DNA of 64,000 nucleotides from Lithospermum erythrorhizon (Eukaryota > Streptophyta > Magnoliopsida > Boraginales > Boraginaceae), in contig JADFUC010002086.1 of assembly GCA_019722365.1 (NCBI GenBank), forward strand, positions 1 through 64,000, in the 5' to 3' direction. Below, one piece after another: positions 1-13,800 of this stretch (its first letter is position 1; every line of letters starts with the position of its first letter). The position numbers were made by a program, and so were the translations under genes. Below the pieces are notes generated by a model. It searched no databases, had not been told where the DNA came from, and worked only from the letters and a program-made list of their open reading frames with translations.

Positions 1-261
1 TGAAGTTACGTATTGCTGCTGCCACGATTTCGGGGCTTTATCGCTTATTTGGGCTAAGAGTAGCTTCATCACTTGATCTCACCCTTGATTTGATTATATC
101 GTCAGGGCCTTAAGAAGATGTTTCCTCGCAGCCACTTGACGCCACCGTAGCTCAACTTCATTAGATTGGGGTTGGATCAAGCAATGATCTCATTCTCTTT
201 GACGCTGGGGCACCTCTCGGTCTTCGTGTCTCGTGTGCCTTTTTTGAATCTCAAGCTTGGA
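1..261. other. Interrupted target DNA, left part
   Basis: This segment is the left flank of the first LTR element and ends in the 5-bp target duplication ttgga (257-261). Rejoined across the element it continues at 8769. No convincing protein was recognised. It is more GC-rich than the element beside it. With 8769-9066 it could be the leader of a minus-strand transcription unit or part of an older LTR; the two cannot be separated here. Confidence 0.4.
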
Positions 262-1202
262 TGTTAGAATCTAGTATGAATTTCATTTGTGATAAAATAC
301 CAAATTCATAACTCAGATCCTCAAAAATGATATAAATTAATCTAAAACACATAAACGACAAAAGTATGAATAAAAGAGTTCTACAGACGCCAAACCGGCT
401 CATTCCAAATCTTTCACGAAGCCTCCTTGAATTCCTCCATTATTTACACTTCAAACGCAAGGCATCTAGTCGTCAGAACACCAGAGAGGTTGAATCTGCC
501 ACTGCTAGAACAAAAGGATTGGATTGAATGAAAAATGAAAATTTCATTTTTTTCCTTTGAGAGCACACGGCTCTCTTCATGAAAAATGGTGGAGGCTTTT
601 CATCTTACAAAAATGATTGGCTAATCATTTTGTTATGATTAGGTTTAGTTTAATATTATTATTAAACCTAAAGCCCAACCGAATAGTTAAATTTTGTTTT
701 CTACCTGCTAATTTAATTAAACCGTTAAGTAAAATCAAACACTCAAGAAAGTTGTTAATAGTAACTAACAAGTTACTTTCAACAAGCTCTCAACAAAACT
801 ATCTAATTAAATTCAATTGACTAATTAATTAATTCGGTTCATCCAATTTATATTTTACATTATCAATGTAAAATTCCCAATTGAGAATATTAATGTAGTT
901 TAATTTCATACATGAAATATAATTCAACGCCATCAGACAAGGCAGGACCTTTCTTGTGCCCGGGAGCATAGCTTGTATAATACACACCCCACTCAATTAC
1001 TATTATTATAACACCACGAAGAAGATCTAGCAATCGCTCATAACCCCTTAAATTATCATGAGAACCCACACTAGTAATATACAATTACTAAGGTGAACAC
1101 TAAGTTCCAGTAATCACATTTAACCAACCCGGTAAATGAATTGATACACAATTGTCGCAACGGGCATAATAAAAGGGAATCAATTTTCATTGATTTCCAA
1201 CA
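262..1202 (-). repeat. 3' LTR of element A
   Basis: On the plus strand it starts TGTTAGAATC and ends TTTCCAACA; read on the minus strand it begins TGTTGGAAATCAATG and ends in CA. It aligns over its length with 7765-8763, with many small gaps. Just inside the minus-strand start is a small inverted repeat, AATCAAT/ATTGATT. Length is 941 bp. Confidence 0.85.
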
Positions 1203-1213
1203 CTCCCACTTGC
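1203..1213 (-). other. Polypurine tract of element A
   Basis: Read on the minus strand the sequence is GCAAGTGGGAG directly before the LTR start TGTTGG. This is the usual form and place of the plus-strand primer in copia elements. Confidence 0.6.
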
Positions 1214-4200
1214 CCTTGGACGACATTACAATAATTCCTTTATCACGCGATCTCTAGTCGTAGGCTAACCATAAGAAGTGTGTCATGAAACACCCACAAC
1301 TTTCTTTACTCGAGTATGAACTGAATAAGCATTTATGGCGTCCCATAAACCAATCAGTACCAACTGTATGAGAGGCCTGAGATCTTCCTTGTATATCAAG
1401 GACGGATAAATCCCTCCCAATATATCAACATCTATCGCTATACTCCATCAAGCATGATCCAACATATGCCGTTATAATCCCCGCCGCTACAAGACGCTTA
1501 GTCATAGTCAAAGCAATGCAGTTTATATAACATAGATAGTTACATATCGTAGTCTAAGAATTGTCGAACCTTAAAAATTTAAACAAATATCATAGTAATA
1601 CATATATACATATCTTTCTATGAATTGCTGCTCATACCAGCCTCCCCTACTATAGGACCGCAACCCACGGTATTGATCTACTCCTGCATGCTAACGTGAT
1701 CAATTTTGATCACTAATCAAAACACCATGTTAGTCATATGATGTTTGCCCCTAACTATCAAAGATTCCACCAAGGCCTTTGGCTATCCCATGTTTTAGCT
1801 CAAGAGGTGTAATCAATAATTCATGTTGCCTCTTTAGACAACATAGACCAACCTAGGGGATTTAACTTTTCACTCATCGAGGATACACACATGTATATTA
1901 TATATTTCAATGTACCATGAATAATATCGGGCAACTATACGAATGAATCACGATTCATATAGTTTTAGTTATCAATCAGATTAAACACAAAGGAACTTTG
2001 TTTTAATCAATTATTTAACTTATTTCGCAAAGTGAATGAACTAGCTCCCACCGAACTTCGCTAATGCCTAGCCTTCATTGGCCTCAGGAAAACCAAACTC
2101 GCTGAATCAGCAGGGAAGCGATCTCAACTCGGAGAGCGTACGCTTAAATCCATACATGGAACCTTTAAGCTTGCATGACTTCTTAGATCATTTCATGATA
2201 TGTAAAGTAAGAGGATAGTGATTACAATCACATCCTTTATCGAAATACTACTTACAAGCAGTCTTTATATTCATCGACCCGGTCTCTCAACCAAGGAATC
2301 ATTGATGACTAAGATTATCCTGACATAGTCATGCACGACTATGATCAAAATGGGTTTCAACCATTTCTCGGGGTTTTATCGGGTAGGTTTACAACACAAC
2401 CCCTCGGAAAGTTAAAACACATCTCTGCCTATTAAATGCATAATCTTTAACAACATTACCAACAAAATGTGATCGCCGGCCGTTGTAATACCGAAGTTCA
2501 AGTTTCCTTTAGTTTACTCATCGAGCATACTGTAATTCAAATTCTATTATTGAAATTCTGGCTAATATCTTTCATATGGTACAACTGCTCATAATGCTAT
2601 CATTACATTCGTGTACAAGTGAAGATCAACAACCGATCCATTCCATAACTATAATTACCTCTATTCCCTTAAAGTTACTATCAAGCGTATTCCGAATCCG
2701 TGAATACCTTTTTAGTAAAACTTCACAATTCCAACACGGAATCATGCTACCATAGTCATGTGTACAATACATGACCTTGATGCGGCATACCAGGAATCAT
2801 ATTACTACGTAATAGACTCTCAACTACCTCATTAATGCGAGGCCCTTTACTACCGGGATTACATATTCAATGCAAGAGTTTTGTCAATAAGAGAACTGCC
2901 TATTTATAGAATTTAATCCATTATAGATTAATCACTCGAAGCTTCATGACATCTTAAACTAACAAGCAAATGTCATGCAAGCTTCACATATATAAGGTGA
3001 CCGATTATAGTACGTGTCACATATATACGTAGTCAAGGCTCACAAATATACAAAAGTTAATCTAATCACTACTATACCTTTAATGTCAGAGGGAAAGATT
3101 TCTTCAACATTTAGTGTATAAATTTCATTTATGCAAGACGCTCCCCAATCTTTAAGGAACTCAAGGTTCTTCTATCAATTTTGATTCTTATTAGATTTCA
3201 TCAAGTATGAAAGAAATTTAACTCCATTATACTCAATCTTAAGTTTACAACTTTAGATTCTAGTAGTATAGAAACTTTCTTTTATATTCTCGCTTGAGAT
3301 GTGGAGTTCCAATAACAATGTCAAGTATCCATCATCACTGATCATTACTTAGGAACATTCTTTGGATAACTTGCTTAGACCCACATGTTACAACTTGTGG
3401 AATAGCAATAAGAAAGTTTGATATAAATACGGCATACCAACCAACGAATATGTTTAATCTTGGTTTTCAACCAAATGTGGCGCGATTAAACGCCATTCAC
3501 ATGACCGACAAGCTCATTTAATGAGAATACATATTTATTACTTCCGACGATTCACCATCCAAAAGTAATATAGTACGCGCCTAAATTTAATCACCATCCG
3601 TAAGATAAAATGTGGTACTCTTTTATACTCAACCCATGTATTCATCTTATTTCACTTAAATGACCTCAAAGCTATTTATTTGAAAGATATTAATTCATGT
3701 TGTCATTTGTATCACCGCATTTAACTTTAAATGCATCAAGAGTGATACTCCTTTGATATAACCGAAGGGTTCTAATATCGGCTCGTATCTCCTACGTAGC
3801 CACTTGAATGCATTCAAGCTCACATATTTATTTCACCATTTGTACTTCATAATGAAGACTCTATATGTACACAAATTGCAACACTATAGTGATGGAAATA
3901 AATACCATTTTCCGGGTTATGTACAAAATGACTTCATCAATCTTTGGATCTATTAAATTATGCCCACATGACATAATACTAACTTATCCTATACGAGATG
4001 TTTCAGCTTGTTTATCTACCCACAACCCCTGAAATAGCCCCTACGCTTGAATATACAACAAAATTAATTCTAAAGGCAGGTGTAGCAATCTTAACATGTG
4101 AAATTATTTCATTATTTGTGTTTCAAAATGACGTGTTAAACACAATCCTTACTTCAGATTACCCAACTAATGACACATCTAAGGTTAGAATGAAATTCTC

Positions 4201-5704
4201 TTGGTATGTGAAATTGAAAGATTTCATCCATTTGTGTTTTAACTTCATTAAACACAATTCCTTATTTACGCATCTTAACAAGTACGTTTTTAAGATTAGA
4301 ATGATGTCTCATTATTCGGATGATATATTACTTATAATGGATTTATACTTTCGACTGTAACTTGATAGTATTCATATGGTCCTTTCCATACCCTTATCAA
4401 TTTCGATGTATCATTCAATGACTCAAATCTTCAATTAACTTGTATGTAAACATACAAACTTAATTTAGACTAGTGAACCTCCCACTAAGTCTAGTAAGAG
4501 CCGATTTAGTTCATCTTCAAGATTATACTAAGTTCACTGAAGTCATTATCCATAAGTATTATTCAATCATTTGTTGTTCAAGGTGTCCTTTTAAAGAAGA
4601 GTAGAGTAATGTTTCCTTAATCAGAATCACCTGATATGGAAACGTGTAAGTCAAACATGACATTCCCTTTTACTCTTACAAGTGCAAAGAAAATAGTTTA
4701 GAATCCCAACCATCTTCATGGAGGATTTAAAACCTGCGGCTCTTATAACGTACGCCATCGTCACACAAGAGCTCGATAACTTTCTTTGTATCTTGTCTTC
4801 CAGCTATTGTTATACTTGGCTCATATCCATGATTAAATCATGTGAGTCAAAAACTAGTGTTTCTATTAATCGACAAAGACAACAAGACATTACAGCTTTG
4901 ACAACAAAATTATTTGAGATATGAGATTTAATCAAATCTCTCTTTCAATTCCTAAATGTTACTTAAAAACCTTCTTTCTATGCTTTAAAGTTCGAAATAA
5001 TGAAGTGAATCATTAACTTCAACTTATAGTTCCATGTCCACTCAATCGCATAAGTGATTTATGAGAACCTAATAGATAACTTCTTATTTGGTTATACATA
5101 TCATAAGCTTTGTTTCATCATAATTCATGAACCATGTTCATCATGTTAAAGAAACTAAATACCAATCACATGTCTTGAGATGTAGATACACAACATTCAA
5201 GATCATTCAATAGTTTTTCTCAATCGAGTTATAAAAGATATTAAACTATTTATTATTTAAGACATGTTTGCGGCTAAAAAGACAATATGACATATTGGTC
5301 TTCATAGCATCATCACCTTGATTGAACTTAAAAATTAATTATAGGATTTGTTCACTAACCAAAGTTCATGCAACGTGATCAACATGATTGAATCAAGTCT
5401 TAAATGTTCGTGGTATTTAAAGTTTATCCTCTATTAGCATACAACCCATTGCAACGGTCAAGGAGATCGCCAGAACACTTTGTTTCAACAAGTCATTCGG
5501 ATTTTCCTTATCTTATTTTATTTCACATTATAAAGTCACGCATTTGGTTTGCCCAATGAATGATGAATAAATAGTAAACTAATATGCCAAACATAATAGG
5601 AAATATGCAACTTAAAATAAACAAAGGTAGTTCAAAATAATCCATACATATTTACAATCAATCGTAAGTATAATACCCGTAGTTCAACCCCACAAAATGT
5701 ACAA

Positions 5705-6020
5705 GGTATCAAGATCCACTATACTCGAATTCAAACTAAGCAACACTTCATATATTTTTGAATCAAGTATAATAAGAGGGGTTATCAACCAATTACGTAA
5801 AGTAATACGTTAAGGTACCTCAAAGTCTATTATGCCCATATTCAAACTAAACACTCAGACATTTTGGAATCAAGATAATAGTAGGTTATCAACCAATTAT
5901 GTAAAAGTAATACGCAAGTGTAATTAAAGTCTATTTATGCTCGTATTCAACGGCAACACGCATACATTTTGAACCGCACACACAGCGGTTAGCAACTAAT
6001 TACAAAAACTACATAACTCT
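5705..6020. repeat. Tandem repeat, about three copies of 105-115 bp, in element A
   Basis: The word ATTCAAACTAA or ATTCAACGGCAA recurs near 5728, 5840 and 5945. Each is followed by CATTTTGAA-like sequence, a GGTTATCAACCAATTA-like block and a run ending in AGTCTAT. Copies differ by small indels. A single related block occurs in element B near 14560-14650, so the unit predates the split of the two elements. Confidence 0.6.
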
Positions 6021-7059
6021 TCGTGTCACTTCAAGATACCATACAGATGCTACCCGACTTTGTATCTCCCATAAACCGGCAAGATACCAATTAAACCAAA
6101 TAGTTACTTCTTGAGTGATCATCTGAAAGCTCCACAACGCACGTAAATCATCACTTCAACATGATCCATTGTCATATCAAAGCAGCAAACTCAGAAATCT
6201 CGCTATCACGCGCGCCCAGACGACGCAACCGATTTCACAACTTTAAAATTGACTGATAATGCTACTTAAATTTTAATTGGTGAGATTAATGTTATTTAAC
6301 TTTATTTAACCATGCACAGATAAATATACTCAAGCAACATACACAACATGAAAATAAATAAATAACACACACCCCTAGGACCTATTACATCACTTAACAA
6401 GCTGAAACGCTAACATAAGTCCTATTACACTTCAAGTAAGTCTGTATTCTTCAACTCCTTGAAATCTTAAGTTCTTCAAGTGTCAGTTTTTGTGGAAATG
6501 CTATTCAATGCTACCACAAAGAGTACATACTATCGCTTAACCGAACTTAGATAAAGACGCAAAGCCATGGGTAAAATGAATACAAGTATCGAAAGAAATT
6601 TACTCAAGAAGTCGCTTACAATATTTCCCGGTACGTTGCATCAGAATAAAATAAATGGAACTGGTCATATCTAAAATACCTCTTTCCATTCCATAACAAT
6701 ATAATTAATTGTAAAATAACGGGTAATTAATGATTATCGATTAATGATAATTATTATAATAATTATCACCACTTAAATCATGGAATAATTACTTACAAGT
6801 AATTAACTCCAAAATTCAATATTTAAAAGTCACCAAGAAAATATTTTCAAAAATTATCAATTAATAAAATAATTATGAAGCGGTAATATAAATCAAATTA
6901 ATGTCATTCAAGATATATATTCAATCATCTTAATGACAAAATTTATGATTTAACATTTAAAACCGTACTAATAATTACCAATAATTTTAAAACCAAAATA
7001 ATTACATAAATTACATTTACGGTTTTCTAAACGGACTTACCTAACTTCAACAATTAAAA

Positions 7060-7210
7060 CGACATTCCTGCCACCGACAATCGACACGCCGCCGGCCGGG
7101 TGCCGTAAGCACGCTGCAACTTCATCTAGGTGGCCGAACGTGAAATTCGCACAGACGCGCCCGGGATCACCATGTTCGCAAGTTCGGCGACCGATTTTGG
7201 TAATTCATCG
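7060..7210 (-). other. GC-rich island in the 5' leader of element A
   Basis: A block of about 150 bp rich in CG dinucleotides (for example CGCCGCCGGCCGGG) stands out in very AT-rich DNA. It lies about 560-700 bp downstream of the 5' LTR in element orientation. On the minus strand it is followed by AGGTAAGT, a strong splice-donor-like word. No reading frame was recognised. Element B has a GC-rich block in the corresponding place. Confidence 0.4.
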
Positions 7211-7750
7211 CGCTTTTCACTTTTCCGCATTACTTGCAACTTTGTAAAAACGATTTGAGGCCCTAAAATTCAAAATTTGGGATTCGATTTGAACATCACA
7301 ACAATATCATTATTGAACATGTCCAAGTAGACAATTTCATCAAAAAACACTTCTAGTTTTTCGATTAAACTAAACAATTAGAAATTCAATGAATTTTTCG
7401 AGTACTAAATAAATTCAAAAATTCTGAAACAATCTAAGATGAACCTTGAAAGGGTCTTAACACACATATTTAATTTCAGACTTCGAAATTTTTAACCCCT
7501 CTAAAATCAAAAATGATTCTACCTCAAATTAAAATTTACTAATCAATTTTAATCCTTTCAATTCATGAAAATTAATACATGAAATCATCAAAATCAATAC
7601 ATTAAAATGATTATTCCAGCCGTGTGAAATATATATAAAATGGGTTAATTTTTTCATATTATATATTCATCAATTGAATATATAAATCATGAAATAATCA
7701 AATTAACTAACAACACACAATCAAATTAGATAAAATACATCAAACTTGAG

Positions 7751-7764
7751 TTGGCTCACAGGCA
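7751..7764 (-). other. Primer binding site of element A
   Basis: On the minus strand, immediately after the 5' LTR, the sequence reads TGCCTGTGAGCCAA. This fits the common copia site TGGTATCAGAGCC (initiator tRNA-Met) with several changes. It supports minus orientation. Confidence 0.5.
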
Positions 7765-8763
7765 ACCTAGAATCTAGTATAAATCCCCATTTGTGATAAA
7801 ATACAAAAATCATACATCCCTGATCCTCAAATGATATAAATTAATCTAAAATCGCATAAATTACAATTATGAATAAAAGAGTTCTTACCGAGATGCCATG
7901 GGAAGTCTATCTCCAAATCTTTCACGAAGCCTCCATTGAATTCCATTATTTAGCACTTTAAACGTAATGCCTCTAATGGTCAGACAGCAGAGAGTGCCGA
8001 ATCTCACACTGTCCTTTCTAACAAAAGGATTTGATTGAATGAAAATGAAAATTTCATTTACAAAGGATTGATCAATGAAAAATGAAAATTTCATTTGTTC
8101 TTTCCTTTGAGAGCACACGCTTCCTCTTCATGAAAAATGGTGGAGGCCATCTTACAAAATGATTGGATACCTATTTTGTTATGATTAGTTTAGTTTAATA
8201 TACATGAATCCCAAAGCCCAACCGAATAAGCACGAGTCACTCGCTTAATTTAATTAAACTGCTAAGTAAAATCAAACACTAACAAGTTGTTAATAGTAAC
8301 TAACAAGTTACTAACAAGCTCTTAACAAACTATCAAATTAATTCAATTGGACTAATTAATTAATTCGGTTCATCCAATTTATATATTTTACATTATCAAT
8401 GTAAAATTTCCACTGAGAATATTCAAGTGATTACAATCAACTCTTTAATTTAGCAAATATGTTTCACTACATGAAATATAATTCAACGCACCGTACGCTG
8501 CCACCTTTCTGTGCTCGATAATAGTAGTAAAGCCAGAGCACAATAATAATTGACCAATTAATATTATTATAACGACACGAGTAAGATCTAGCAATCGCCA
8601 TAACCCAAGCAATTATTATCATGAGAACTCACCTGCAATATACAATTACTAAGGTGAACACTAAGTTCCAGTAATCACATTTAACCAACCCGGTAAATGA
8701 ATTGATACACAATTGTCACAACGGGCATAATAAAAGGGAATCAATTTTCATTGATTTCCAACA
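7765..8763 (-). repeat. 5' LTR of element A
   Basis: It aligns with 262-1202 and ends TTTCCAACA, followed by the target duplication ttgga. The inner boundary is set by alignment to the other LTR and by the primer site at 7751-7764. Length is about 999 bp. The terminal TG at the inner edge has mutated. Confidence 0.82.
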
Positions 8764-8768
8764 TTGGA

Positions 8769-9066
8769 TGCTTCACCCTTTGAATTTTCAAGCTTTCAGG
8801 TGCTTCTACTGGTCTTCTTCTTAAGAGCTTTTTTTGCAACTTTTTCACACTTTTGCCTTAACTTTCTGAATATGAATCAAGACCCTTTTTTCATGGTAAA
8901 AAGGTGGGGGAGGGGTATTTATAGGCTTTTGGGTTTGCTTTTGATTGGTTGATCCATCTTCGTGGATTTATGCCAACCGTTGATCATTTGAATAGTTGAG
9001 CATAATTCAGACCAGCCGGATATTTTTCACAACTTAACCCCAAGAAACGGGAAGAAAAGCCCTATG
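8769..9066 (-). promoter_or_regulatory. Target DNA between elements A and B, with a TATA-like box
   Basis: This 298-bp segment separates the two large elements. Read on the minus strand it carries CCTATAAATACCCC at about 8915-8928, a good plant TATA box, followed by a purine-rich stretch and then the continuation at 261-1. It could be the promoter and leader of a host gene, or part of an older minus-strand LTR, since similar AGCCTATAAATA words occur near 35410. No open protein is visible here. The short plus-strand ORF at 8764-8952 matches nothing known. Confidence 0.3.
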
Positions 9067-10856
9067 TGTTGGATTTACTGACAAAATAATAATTATTCAA
9101 CCGATACTGTGAACTCTACGAGATTATAAAAACAAGAATTAATCAAAAAATTTGTATGTACCTTACACTTTGCAGCTAAAACAGAACATGACCGAGGAGG
9201 CTTGCCAACAATCCCATGAGGGTCAGATTCCGTAATAGTCCACACCAACGATTGATCAAACCCCTTCATTCGATTTTACTTGGGGAACTATGAAAGTGAA
9301 TGTAAGAATTTAGGAGAAAGAAAAGCTAAACACTCAAAAATTTCGTTCTTTCTTCCATTTTCTCCTTCATCTCAAGCTGATCTCAAATTTTTGAGAAGCT
9401 TCCCTCATCGCCCCTACGCTTTCAAGACTCGGACGGGAACAACAGGAGGATCGATTGATCGCTGGGCGCTAGTGGTACTAGCTAAGCGCGGATTTATCAC
9501 TCTGCTTGTTACCTTATTTATGTTTGAGTAAAGTATATGGTAATTGATTCGACCGTAGACCGTGTTATAAATCTTATTCAAGGGTATAAAGGTGAAATTG
9601 CGAAATGTTAACTTGTATGGTGGTTGTGTTAGATGCATTATAGTATATATTTTATTTTGTGGTATTTATGTTTGAGTAAATGTATGTTTGAGTGTAGGTC
9701 CTTTGAGTATGTATATATGATCGGGTGTGTCTGCCCGAAAGTATATCGTGTTACGGACGATCCGCGAGTATATTTTGCATGTGGTTCTTATAATGCAAAT
9801 TTGTTGTAGCGTGTATATTATGAATGCTACATTTGAGATTATTGTGTGATGTTTGTATGTTTGATATTATATGTGTGATTTGTGAATTGTTTGATTTGGA
9901 GGATATTCCGAGGTGATGTAAAGCCATGGCGAGCTCGGCTGAAAAGAGCATGACGATGCATGTCATGGTGTGCTACTATTCCGGCATTCGCTTTCCACTA
10001 AGTCAGTTGAAGTTTAATTTTCCTAATCTTCGATTGATGTGTTCTATTGTGAGTCGGCAGAGTTCGTGGGGTGTCCGCTATGGATTTACCTAAAGTAGGA
10101 CAATACCGATCCTCGGCAATATCTCTTTATTATTTTGATGTACTCGCCACGCTTTTGGTTTGGGATGTTGAAATTGTAAACTATTTTGTGGAATATTTTG
10201 TGACTTGGTTTTTATGGAGTTTTATGCTTTGGGGTTGTTTTAAGTAATGCCACGATGGTTAAACTCAGAAAGCAACATTTAAATTTTCGAATCTATTTCA
10301 TCGTTTATCAAATTATCGTTTTACGGTGTTCGAAGCCCCTTTATATAGGCTTCTCAAGCCCTATAATTTAGGCACTTTAAGAGTCATGGCAAAACTCTAC
10401 AACCTTAAGAAGAAGATTCTAGAACTCCTTGTAAGAAGAAGATTCTAGAATTCCCCCCCTCTCCCTGATCCTTCTCGATTCACGAGCTAGGGGTGAAATT
10501 CCACAATTAGAATTTAGCCCCAATATTTTCTTATAGTTACACTTTAACCCGGAAAGATATAATTCATATTATAGTTTTATCATGTTGTTGTGTGTGACCT
10601 CTTAGGCTCGATTGACAAGAGCAATATATTAATTCTATATAACCGGATTATATTAATATATGATTATGAGCGAATCTAGTGCTCATCATTACCCTAATGT
10701 CAATATTTAGTTAATCCTAATATGTCAATTGTCTAACAATCGAACATATATCTGAAGTTATATTGTTTGAATATAACTAAATGTAAGTAAATCGGTTGTA
10801 CAATCAAGTTGTTCAACGGGCATATTTATGAGATCTAATATCTCATATTTCCAACA
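9067..10856 (-). repeat. 3' LTR of element B, split by an insertion
   Basis: The outer part (9067 to about 9360) and the inner part (about 10330-10856) align with 17087-17981. A TATA-like box on the minus strand, CCTATATAAAGGGG, is near 10340-10353. The middle stretch of about 0.9 kb is absent from the other LTR. On the minus strand the LTR starts TGTTGGAAATATGAGAT, with a hairpin ATGAGAT/ATCTCAT just inside. Confidence 0.75.
9370..10290. mobile_element. Nested insertion, probably a gypsy-type solo LTR
   Basis: This roughly 0.9-kb block interrupts the left LTR of element B and is absent from the right one. Its texture differs, being T- and G-rich on the plus strand. It contains words I associate with LTRs of Del/Tekay-like gypsy elements (TTCCGGCATTCGCTTTCC, ACCGATCCTCGGCAATAT, TACTCGCCACGCTTTTGG). 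Exact ends and a target duplication were not identified. Orientation is uncertain. Confidence 0.45.
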
Positions 10857-10871
10857 CTCCTACTTGTAATT
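10857..10871 (-). other. Polypurine tract of element B
   Basis: The minus strand reads AATTACAAGTAGGAG immediately before the LTR start TGTTGGAAAT. It occupies the same place and has the same form as in element A. Confidence 0.5.
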
Positions 10872-13800
10872 GGACGATTATTTGTAACCGATTATCTAAA
10901 ATCCATCCATCGCACCTCCGATTTCTAATGTCAGTAAGATAAGATTGTGGACACAAACTCTTGCATCTGTTCTTTTCTTTGGTGTATGAATTAATGTGAC
11001 TCCAAAGATTATAACGGGAGGTATGTACCATAATCACCCTTAATCTCCAAGACGCTTTAAATCTAACCGTTATATCCAAGGTAAAAATTTCATCTCAGGT
11101 ACAAGATTCCACAACTACATTCTTGTAGTATACCGAACTCAAGTCTTTTATAATCCTCCGCTATTTAGAAAATATTTAGACAGGTCAAAGTACATTACTC
11201 CTGTAAATGAAACCGTATCACGATGTTCAAGAATCGCCATATTTAACATAAGTCTGAGACACGCCTTAGGACACATATATACTATCTTCTAAGTTTCTCA
11301 CGGCGGTCAAGTCCACTCATGCATTCAAATACTATTTTGACATACATACCCATGTGATTGATTAGAGTTGATAATCATACTCCCTTCTGATCCAAGAAAC
11401 GTGATCCAGACAATCATTCACATACTAACCAATTTGGTGTCCCATTCCACTAAGGGACACCTGTTGTAGACAAAACCATATCTCATTTCCGGCTTAAATG
11501 TAGGATTTCTTGTTTGGGATCCTTAACCCAAATACTTCCGTAAAATTCCTTATTGCTCGGTGAAACCAATTTTGATATTATAATAATAACAATATCTTCG
11601 TTCAATAACAAATGATAAAGCAAACTTGTTTTTGAATAAAAGGCATTTATTCAAACAAGTCTACGGAAGAAATTAAAACTGAGTTTTCTCTCACTAAATC
11701 ATACATTATTCAGGTTTTCCCCCCTTTTTATTAAATCATGTATTCTAATCATTTAAGAGCAACAACTTCAAGATGTCAGCTTAACTATGTAAGTAGATCT
11801 TAGAAGTCTACATGCATTTAGGTTCATTAGGACATGTAAGCTAGATCATCGTGTCATCATCTTTTAACCATCCTTCGAAAGAACAGTCTTTACATCCATA
11901 TACCAAAACATTCATGATGTAGAGGTATTAATGGCTAACTCGATCCAGGTAGATATGAAGTTGTTACAAGTCTATAGGTTTTCATCATGTTCAAACACGA
12001 CTCTCGCCTCCCCATGCTTCTTCCTCAAATTTTGAGTCACGGACGATATCTTATATACTAGTTCAAGTTCAGATATCCTTACGCTTATCTTCTACCGGGG
12101 CCAAACTCTTTATTGTCAATGTAGCAATCTTCAAGATTTAGTTTCTTATATTGCCCTATGGGTGATAGAATCTTGGTTGTATCAACTATGGTACACCTCA
12201 TTGAACAATTTCCACAATTACCATCAAGTTCATTTAGTTCGATAACTAAACATCAGAGAAGGATCAATTGATTCTAGAACTAACCCCTAACAATTTCATC
12301 ATTACTTATTCTCTTTCCATTACTTGAGTATTACTCATATAACAATTCATAACTTCTTAGAGGAATTATTCCGTATTTGCTTAACATGACAGCCTATATA
12401 AGATCTAAACGTATAAGATCTCATTAGTCACGCTTAAAACAGAAATTTTTTCTAGTTTTAGTTTATTCACTTTTTAAACTCCATAACATTTATCATATAT
12501 AATCGTTATATCGTAGCTTACTCCATATTGTATATCGAAATAAAATACGCATCTCCTTACTAAGGTAAACGGCCACAATTATACGATCGACAACTCAAAT
12601 ACGGTAAAGTGTCATTTTCCTTAGTAACGTGTATATCACATACATACAAATTCCATCTCGAGTCATATGTTTCACTGACCTTTTGAACTCTTAGTTCATC
12701 TTCTTTCTCCAAAGAAGATTTAACACCTTTTATACTCAAATATCTTAAGTTCGTAACTTGAATATTAGCGGTATACTAGTTTTCATTTGTTATAGTTTTC
12801 AAGATGTGAGTGCCCCACAGAAATGTCAAGTACCTATCCCAGATTATTACCTAGAACATTTCTTGCTCATTTATAAAATGCAGATGTCAAGTATCCATTT
12901 AAATGGAATTATTACTTAGGAACATCCATTCTCTAACGTCTTATAACTAGAAGAAAACTTATGAAATAAATCTAAGCATAGTCTGTACTTGTTCATGAGA
13001 TTTGTATTTCATATCTATGACTTCTTAAAATCATTTGTAGGAGTCTGATTCATTCATACTGTTATGAATGGTCTATATATAAAAGTGAGCGTAGAATCTC
13101 TTCAATGTGTAGATAGAAAGTTATTTATGTACTGATCCAAAGCCCACACATTATTCCTATATACATGTCACCACATCATATAAAGAGTCATCTTGTGGAA
13201 TCTCATTTCTTAGATGATATATACTCATCAACCCGATACCTTATAACCATGAACAGTTCCATGTTATTCTTAATCGATTTGTAACTGTTATCTTAATTTG
13301 ACATATATTTGTCAACAAAATACATTCATCAACTAAGATTTGTAACCCTCCCACAAATTCTAGCGAGAGTTGACTCGGTCCATCTTCTCAAGATGTATAT
13401 ATCCAAGTCTGGTTCAAGGTCACAATGTTAGCGAGTAAATTTTTAAGTACTATTTGTCACCTATTTCTGAAGAATAAGTCAATTATCCTTTAACAAGTCA
13501 TGCTTGTAGAATAGGAGCACATGAATGTATGGTTCAATGATTTGAGTTATTTCTTTCATGTCAAGGTAATTCAAGATCAATGCTCAAGATTCAAATCATT
13601 CTTGATGTAAGATTCCAAATAAAGTTGCGGATCACAGCTTTTTCTTGAAAACAATTTCAAAACTAGGATCACTCATTTCTCCTTCCTTCAATGTCAAGTA
13701 CTCTATTTGTCGTATACTTCGAAAAATATGTAAGTAAAATCAATAGTTCTAATGCAGTGGTGTAAATTTTAACTATTAAGAATCCGACAACATTGTACTT

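Larger units (their letters stand above)
262..8763 (-). mobile_element. Non-coding copia-type LTR element A (LARD-like)
   Basis: Seen: two related LTRs (262-1202 and 7765-8763), a 5-bp target duplication ttgga at 257-261 and 8764-8768, a polypurine tract next to the left LTR and a degenerate tRNA-Met primer site next to the right LTR. These fix the orientation as minus. The 6.5-kb interior is AT-rich, and no gag, protease, integrase, RT or RNase H motif was recognised on either strand. The longest internal ORF (3998-4360, plus strand) resembles no known domain. Known: LTR elements with long non-coding interiors (LARDs) move using proteins from related autonomous copies. Inferred: a non-autonomous element of the copia type, because the primer site and the purine tract ending GTGGGAG before TGTTGGAA are copia-like. 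A solo LTR of the same family lies at 31764-32739. Confidence 0.82.

Noticed and set aside
3998..4360. 120-codon plus-strand ORF inside element A
   Set aside because: It is antisense to the element, low in complexity and unlike any known domain, and no counterpart was recognised in element B.
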